Of a DNA stretch of 19,591 bases, positions 15,754 through 19,591 are shown in pieces. Position 1 is the stretch's first letter. The number at the start of each line of letters is the position of its first letter. Source of the DNA: Clostridium sp. CAG:914 (GTDB lineage: Bacteria > Bacillota_I > Bacilli_A > RF39 > UBA660); assembly GCA_000437895.1 (NCBI GenBank), contig FR902131.1, forward strand, positions 1 to 19,591, read 5' to 3'. A program made the position numbers and the translations under genes. The notes beneath the pieces are model-generated. The model was given only the letters and a program-made list of their open reading frames with translations. It was not told where the DNA came from and did not search any database.

Positions 15754-15876
15754 AATATAAATATACTACATTTTTATGAAAATGTCTCAAATAAAAAGAA
15801 TTGAAACTTTATATTTTAATCCTTTTAATAATTACTTATTATTAATTGTAGCTTGTAGCACAATCTCATTCAGGAT

Positions 15877-15923
15877 GAATAAGAAATATAGTAAGACTAA
15901 AATTGACTTATATTTACTTATTC
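15877..15923 (-). terminator. imperfect hairpin at the end of toxin 2
   Basis: GAATAAG...AAG pairs imperfectly with CTT...CTTATTC over about 17 bp. The hairpin spans the toxin stop codon. No clear T-run follows, so it may protect the 3' end rather than terminate. Confidence 0.35.
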
Positions 15924-16385
15924 TATTTCATCTAACATTTTCTTTTTTAAACTATCTATATCAGTAAAAAATAAATTAGTTCCTCTTTTCTTTAATCCAA
16001 TCATATTTTTAAATAAACTTTTAATTTCATTTTGTAAATCGGTTGGAACATTTAATGGAACACCATCTACAGTATGTACATGATCTATATATTTTTCTAA
16101 TGTTGGAAATGCATTTTGAAGTAATATTGCAGCATCTTCGTCAGCTATTTTCCTAATTATAATTGTATTACAAAAACCATATCGTTCTATCTTCTTATTA
16201 ATTATTTTCTTATATTTATCTACTTTAGAACTTATTGGTATAAACCATAAAATATCTTTATCTTTAATAGTAAAATAAGTTGGTCTTTTTTTACCTTTCT
16301 CATGATTTTGCATTAAACTATCATCATCTACAACATCGAAATATTCATCTTTAATATGATATAAATAACCTGTCTTTATTTCCAT
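15918..16385 (-). CDS. type III toxin-antitoxin endoribonuclease toxin 2 (CptN/ToxN-like)
   Basis: This 155-residue toxin aligns without gaps to the one at 1666-2133 (about 61% identity). The identical blocks are RPTYFTIKDKDILWFIP, LLQNAFPTLEKYIDH and GTNLFF, probably the catalytic/RNA-binding core. I chose the ATG at 16385 rather than the in-frame ATG at 16400, because the GGAG site (16398-16395) overlaps the earlier codon and the resulting MEIKTGYLYH matches the other toxin's MKVQTGYIYH. Upstream are a terminator, two 49-nt repeats and a consensus promoter, the type III layout. Differences are concentrated at about 12-31, 56-90 and 111-130, the regions that could set antitoxin specificity (inference). 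The subfamily is unresolved. Confidence 0.82.
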   Translation of the reverse strand: MEIKTGYLYHIKDEYFDVVDDDSLMQNHEKGKKRPTYFTIKDKDILWFIPISSKVDKYKKIINKKIERYGFCNTIIIRKIADEDAAILLQNAFPTLEKYIDHVHTVDGVPLNVPTDLQNEIKSLFKNMIGLKKRGTNLFFTDIDSLKKKMLDEIE

Positions 16386-16418
16386 GTGCATCATCTCCAT
16401 ATATAATATATCACAAAT

Positions 16419-16448
16419 AAAAAGAAAACTCCATCATCTGATGAAGTT
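16419..16448 (-). terminator. attenuating terminator between antitoxin RNA 2 and toxin 2
   Basis: An AACTTCATC / GATGGAGTT stem (one G-U) with a 4-nt loop is followed by TTCTTTTT on the minus strand, 21 nt before the toxin's ribosome binding site. Confidence 0.85.
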
Positions 16449-16573
16449 ATTCTACATTTTCAACCAGGATCATTTATTAGTCGCACCACCTGGAAGCGAA
16501 AAACATTGTCGCCTGGAATCATTTATTATTCGCACCATCCAGAAGCGAAAAACATTTTCACACTTTTCAGTGC
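16427..16573 (-). ncRNA. type III antitoxin RNA 2, two pseudoknot repeats
   Basis: The RNA is predicted to start at about G16573 with a GAAA-capped hairpin (GCACT / AGTGT, 16573-16560). Two 49-nt units follow at 16559-16511 and 16510-16462, then a partial third (GAAAATGTAG) and the terminator. Unit 1 pairs TTCGC with GCGAA, and loop CTGGA with downstream TCCAG. Unit 2 pairs TCGC with GCGA, and loop CCAGG with CCTGG. Spacing matches antitoxin RNA 1 (11-nt hairpin loop, 12-nt third loop with conserved ATAAATGAT), so all four units fold into one pseudoknot geometry. The RNA should bind toxin 2 and be cut at the GAAAATG/GACAATG unit borders (inference). Confidence 0.85.
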
Positions 16574-16579
16574 AATATA

Positions 16580-16608
16580 AATATACTACATTTTTATGAA
16601 AATGTCAA
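16580..16608 (-). promoter_or_regulatory. sigma-A promoter of antitoxin RNA 2
   Basis: TTGACA (16608-16603), a 17-nt spacer and TATATT (16585-16580), 6 nt before the predicted RNA start. It is stronger than the promoter of locus 1 (TTGACT). Confidence 0.85.
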
Positions 16609-16637
16609 TTAGTATATCCATTATTAGTATACTCCAA

Positions 16638-16850
16638 TTATTTTATAATATTATACTTTTTCAAATCAATTATTTGTAGTTTTTGTACTATATAAACGCA
16701 TTGCAATGATTTTTCACCTAATTCCAACAAATCATATTCTGTATTGTCAAGAATAATCTTAGATATTTTTACATATAATTCATTTTTCTTAAAAAAAGTA
16801 GTTTTCAATTTTTCTAGATGTTTTATTACATTACGAACCGAATATAGGAA
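16638..16850 (-). pseudogene. 70-codon gene remnant without start codon
   Basis: The 300-bp gap between antitoxin locus 2 and the frameshifted membrane gene holds an uninterrupted minus-strand frame. It runs from just after a TAG (16853-16851) to a TAA at 16640-16638. It has no ATG or ribosome binding site at its 5' end. It reads as a plausible charged/amphipathic protein tail, with segments such as VRNVIKHLEKLKTTFFKKNE and DNTEYDLLELGEKSL. I read it as the C-terminal remnant of a lost gene. I do not recognise the family. Chance in AT-rich DNA is possible but less likely, given the amino-acid mix. Confidence 0.4.
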
Positions 16851-16906
16851 CTATTTGCAATAAAATTACAAAAAAGGCCATTATTTCTTAAATCTTTTAT
16901 AATTTT

Positions 16907-17774
16907 CTATTCATTTTCATTTTGATACATAATAATTTGATATTTTAAATTGTTAATTTTCTCTTGATAGTCTGACTCTTTTTGAATATATTCATCTATT
17001 TTTTGTTGTAATTCATCTATTCTACTTTCGTAAGAGTTAATCATATTTTGCGTCTGAACTTCAACATTAGTATAATCCTTATAATTTTTCTTTAATATTT
17101 CAATGTTTTCCTTTGCAGTATATATCTTAACATTTTGAAGTTCATTGTTTATTGAAATAATTTTTTTATCATTAAGATTATTTATTACTTCTTTGGCTAA
17201 TTTTATAGGATTATCACAGTTTGACCACATATGTATTACCGATTCTGACGAATTAGAGTGATTAATATTACAATATTTATTTATAGTATATTCTATTTTA
17301 ATATTATCATTATCAGATTCAATATATTCCACTACCGGATATGTGCCAAATACTAAATCATTTCGCATATCAAGTTCCATATATTCTGTTTTTAAAATAT
17401 CTTGGTCATTTTCAATATATTCAAAATTTAATGTACCTACTAAAATCAAACCAACACCACTTCCAAATGCAATAAGCGAGATAATAAATGACCATATCAT
17501 TTTCTTTTTATTATTTTTTCTATTAAAGACAAAGTTTAATAAAAGTAATATTAGTATTACATTTATAATTGCAGCAGATAGTATTGCTATTAACACCCCC
17601 AAAAAACACACCTGTTTTAATGATTAAAAATGAAATTATAAATGTACAAAATAAACATACTAAAGTTCCAAAAAGTATTAATGAAAAACCTAAGGTAAAG
17701 AACTTAATAATTCCTACTATTACTTTAAATATTCCATTTATAAACTTATATTCACTATGTTTTGGATCTATCAC
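16907..17774 (-). pseudogene. frameshifted membrane protein with coiled-coil C-terminus
   Basis: Two overlapping frames form one gene. The first (17774 to about 17605) encodes a hydrophobic stretch ending IIKTGVFFG. The second (about 17611 to 16907) continues GVLIAILSAA and then further membrane helices, an extracytoplasmic domain and a coiled coil (about 40 residues near the C-terminus). The frames meet at a T6G5 run (about 17600); removing one base joins them into a protein of about 288 residues. The second frame's apparent GTG start lies inside the run and has no ribosome binding site. The first frame starts at a GTG (17774) with only a weak site and is open upstream to a TAA, so an N-terminal domain may also be missing. 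The cause could be decay, phase variation or a homopolymer sequencing error. The family is not recognised. Confidence 0.65.
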
Positions 17775-17866
17775 GACACCATTCTTAATACAACAAACTT
17801 TTTAGAGTGAATACAATTTAACATATATAATAAGAAAAGTTTTGTAAGTGAATAGGATTTAAAGGC

Positions 17867-17895
17867 ACAAAAATAAGAGCCTTTCGGCTCCTATT
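17867..17895 (-). terminator. terminator of the ANT(6) gene
   Basis: An AATAGGAGCC / GGCTCTTATT stem (one G-U) with a GAAA loop is followed by TTTTTG on the minus strand. It lies about 83 bp after the ant(6) stop and is GC-richer than the local background. Confidence 0.82.
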
Positions 17896-17978
17896 ATCTT
17901 TACCCTATAAATTGTAATTTGTTGCCCTCTTTATAATTTTGATATCCAATTATTTTATCATCAAATGTTAGAAATGTT

Positions 17979-18836
17979 TTATCTTTGATATTTTTCTTTT
18001 TGTCTTATAACATAATTACTAATATTTTTATCATAATCTGGATATAAATAATTTAAACATTGTGCCACTTCTTTTGATACCATTCTAAAAATTCCCATAC
18101 ATAATTCTAAAGATTTCCACATTTCTGTATATGACCCCATATTATATGTAGCAAGAATTTTCTTCCATAATTCAGGTGAAATATATCGTTCTAAAAATTT
18201 ATAGTTTTTTCCTAGACTAAAACTATAACCTTGCTCTATTCCAACCTTCCATGAAATCATTCGCAGTAATTCCATACGCACAATATTATTTAAATGGTCG
18301 ATTGCAAATAAAATTTCCTTTCGACATAATCCTTTCACTACATATGTTACAGTATTCCAAAATTCATTACAGCAATCATCAAAAGAACGTGCTGTCGGAT
18401 GTTCTATATAATAATCTTCATCTGTAGGTACTGGTATATTAGTAACACGATTATCCTTATCTAATAATAATTTTACTAATTTATCCCAAGTAAAATATTC
18501 ATCTAAAACTTCTAATGGCAATAATGTCAAATCTATTTTAACTCCGTCCCAAAATAACATAAGATATGAATACCCTTTTTCTTCTTTTGGAAACAATTCC
18601 ATATCCTCGGGTTTTTGCATAATAAGTCTCTCTCCAAAAACATTAAGCCACTCATCACTATTAATAAAACTCTGCATGTCTGTGACAAAAAAAGTAATAT
18701 CATAATCTTGAAAATCATCTGGTATAATATTAATATTTGTTCTTGAACCTTCTAAAGTAACCACCCTAATTCTATCATCTGCTTTAGCAAAATTAAGTAT
18801 AGTATCATATATTTGTTTCTCTGTTCTCATTTTCAT
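17979..18836 (-). CDS. ant(6)-Ib: aminoglycoside 6-nucleotidyltransferase ANT(6)-I (streptomycin resistance)
   Basis: ANT(6) enzymes adenylylate the 6-hydroxyl of streptomycin using ATP. The 285-residue protein has the nucleotidyltransferase signature: GSR at 30-32, the DYD metal-binding pair (Asp44, Asp46) in FQDYDITFF, and a third carboxylate at Asp102 in KIDLTLLPLE. Family blocks KPEDMELFP, DDCCNEFWN, GLCRKEILFAIDH, LRMISWKVGI and GKNYKF are intact. From memory the length and N-terminus match the ANT(6)-Ib type known from Campylobacter fetus; the exact allele is not verified. The ATG has only a weak GTGAG site. It lies downstream of a tet gene in the same orientation, an arrangement I recall with tet(44) in C. 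fetus and Clostridioides difficile elements. It is almost certainly acquired. Confidence 0.95.
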   Translation of the reverse strand: MKMRTEKQIYDTILNFAKADDRIRVVTLEGSRTNINIIPDDFQDYDITFFVTDMQSFINSDEWLNVFGERLIMQKPEDMELFPKEEKGYSYLMLFWDGVKIDLTLLPLEVLDEYFTWDKLVKLLLDKDNRVTNIPVPTDEDYYIEHPTARSFDDCCNEFWNTVTYVVKGLCRKEILFAIDHLNNIVRMELLRMISWKVGIEQGYSFSLGKNYKFLERYISPELWKKILATYNMGSYTEMWKSLELCMGIFRMVSKEVAQCLNYLYPDYDKNISNYVIRQKEKYQR

Positions 18837-18868
18837 ATCAACTCACTTTTAAAATTATTATTACTTAT

Positions 18869-18877
18869 ATTATAACA
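18869..18877 (-). promoter_or_regulatory. extended -10 promoter of ant(6)
   Basis: TGTTATAAT (18877-18869) is an extended -10 element, 32 nt before the ant(6) start. No good -35 hexamer is seen at 17 nt. Confidence 0.5.
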
Positions 18878-18892
18878 GAAAAAAGTAAATTT

Positions 18893-19108
18893 TCTATTGC
18901 CTTAGATTTACCTTAAACATAAAATTATTCTTTAAATTTAACCTTGTATCTATTTTATATTTTTTCCTTTTTGGATTTCCATCAATCCTATAAATGCTAT
19001 TATTTTTAATATCATAGCTTACAGACCAAATTGTATTAGCATCCTTTCTCTATCATAATCACATCTAAACAGTACAAAAATCTTTTTGATTTCTAAATAC
19101 TTATCCAT
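18893..19108 (-). pseudogene. decayed gene fragment between tet and ant(6)
   Basis: The 314-bp gap between the tet stop and ant(6) holds two short minus-strand frames that look like one broken gene. The first begins ATG at 19108 (MDKYLEIKKIFVLFRCDYDR) and stops at 19019. The second, shifted by one frame, runs from about 19049 to a TAG at 18893 and includes TIWSVSYDIKNNSIYRIDGN. The TIWSVSYDIKN pattern recalls the C-terminal strands of linear-amide/6-APA acyltransferase-type hydrolases, but this is a weak impression. The fragment is non-functional. Confidence 0.45.
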
Positions 19109-19150
19109 ATCATCAACTACTTAACAAATTGTAATTTAGCGAATAGTAAC

Positions 19151-19591
19151 TTAATTTTCTTTTTTATTAAACATATGGCGTACTTTATCTATTCGATTAT
19201 TTGGTCTACGTGATTGAATAACTGGTTCACAAGTAGCAATTTGATAATCTTTTAATTCTGTCAAAAAAACTGCTTGCCCATTTGTATATAGAGTTAAAGT
19301 ATTACGATATTCATTAATACAACGTACAGGAATATGTCCTGTAAAAATAATTTCATCATTTTTTGATTGACTAGTTTCAATTATTGCACAATGTTTTTGT
19401 GCATCATTATATGCACGAGAAAGGTATCCCTGTGGTGTAAAAAGTATAAACGAAAGATATGGCTCTAATAATTGCGTTCCCGCTTTTTTCAATGTTTGTT
19501 CAAGTACAATTGGGGCAAGAAAACGAAAATCCGAGGGAGTACTAACAGGGCTATAATAAACACCATATTCAAAACATATTTTACAATCTGT
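19151..19591 (-). CDS. tetracycline-resistance ribosomal protection protein, C-terminal part (Tet(M)/Tet(44) class)
   Basis: The frame is open to the window edge and gives 147 C-terminal residues of an EF-G-like GTPase that removes tetracycline from the ribosome. Matching blocks include YYSPVSTPSDFR, LAPIVLEQTLKKAG, LLEPYLSF, LSRAYNDAQKHC, VRCINEYR and RRPNNRIDKVRHMFNK. All are characteristic of domains IV-V of the Tet(M) group. An internal TTG (19492) could be mistaken for a start, but the reading frame and homology continue upstream to 19591. The G domain lies outside the window. The neighbouring ANT(6) suggests tet(44), but the allele cannot be settled from the tail alone. Confidence 0.93.
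   Translation of the reverse strand, partial: TDCKICFEYGVYYSPVSTPSDFRFLAPIVLEQTLKKAGTQLLEPYLSFILFTPQGYLSRAYNDAQKHCAIIETSQSKNDEIIFTGHIPVRCINEYRNTLTLYTNGQAVFLTELKDYQIATCEPVIQSRRPNNRIDKVRHMFNKKEN

Noticed and set aside
15776..15967. 63-residue plus-strand frame between the orphan repeat and toxin 2
   Set aside because: It starts in the -10/-35 region of the orphan promoter, overlaps the toxin 3' end and has no RBS. The roughly 130 bp at 15787-15917 show nothing else I can support.
16462..16559. Short repeats read as a CRISPR array
   Set aside because: The units are contiguous, with no spacers of differing sequence, and there are only two of them. Their changes are compensatory within a pseudoknot, and no cas genes are present.
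16384..16599. 71-residue plus-strand frame over antitoxin array 2
   Set aside because: It is antisense to the repeats, terminator and promoter of the antitoxin RNA, with no RBS. It is a shadow of the RNA gene.
17569..17805. 78-residue plus-strand frame over the frameshifted gene
   Set aside because: It is antisense to the hydrophobic N-terminal half of the frameshifted membrane gene and is best explained as a shadow.
17896..17990. Short open tail after ant(6) reading KDKTFLTFDDKIIGYQ in another frame
   Set aside because: It is only about 30 codons with no start. The ant(6) frame ends at the family's normal length, so a frameshifted extension is not needed.
18533..18718. 61-residue minus-strand frame inside ant(6)
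   Set aside because: It is out of frame within the conserved nucleotidyltransferase domain.

Overview
The window is very AT-rich, uses the standard code (TGG for Trp) and has strong AGGAGG-type ribosome binding sites and sigma-A promoters. It carries the sporulation genes spoIVB, spoIIP and gpr, with rpsT divergent from gpr. This points to a low-GC, endospore-lineage Bacillota, probably a gut-type Bacilli/Erysipelotrichales-like or clostridial genome; the species cannot be fixed from the sequence.

Layout. (1) 1-1047: spoIVB. (2) 1136-3259: a ZIP metal transporter gene (zupT) and a truncated 5' copy of it. The two share a 421-bp direct repeat that brackets a complete type III toxin-antitoxin locus, made of promoter, two RNA-antitoxin repeats, terminator and toxin. 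(3) 3245-5949: core block of a yqxA-like gene, spoIIP and gpr, with divergent rpsT. (4) 5958-6901: tcdA and a free-standing structured RNA, most likely 6S RNA, with its own promoter and terminator. (5) 6913-11174: a likely operon of a CtpE-like P-type cation ATPase, a membrane-anchored WG-repeat protein and a J-domain protein. (6) 11215-15456: a PcsB/EnvC-like M23 cell-wall protein, typA, a small acidic protein and a class I glutamine amidotransferase. (7) 15490-19591: an accessory, decaying region. It holds a second complete type III TA locus, an orphan third antitoxin unit, gene remnants, a frameshifted membrane gene, an ANT(6) streptomycin-resistance gene and the C-terminal third of a Tet(M)/Tet(44)-class tetracycline-resistance protein running off the window.

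The most notable system is the family of type III toxin-antitoxin loci. Two toxins of 155 residues (about 61% identical, no gaps) are each preceded by a consensus promoter, a GAAA-capped hairpin, two repeats of 49-51 nt, a partial third repeat and an intrinsic terminator. The four repeat units fold into the same H-type pseudoknot, and both stems are supported by compensatory changes. A third, toxin-less copy carries one chimeric repeat made from the 5' half of unit 1 and the 3' half of unit 2. The family assignment (CptIN/TenpIN/ToxIN-like) comes from architecture and recalled motifs, not from a search.
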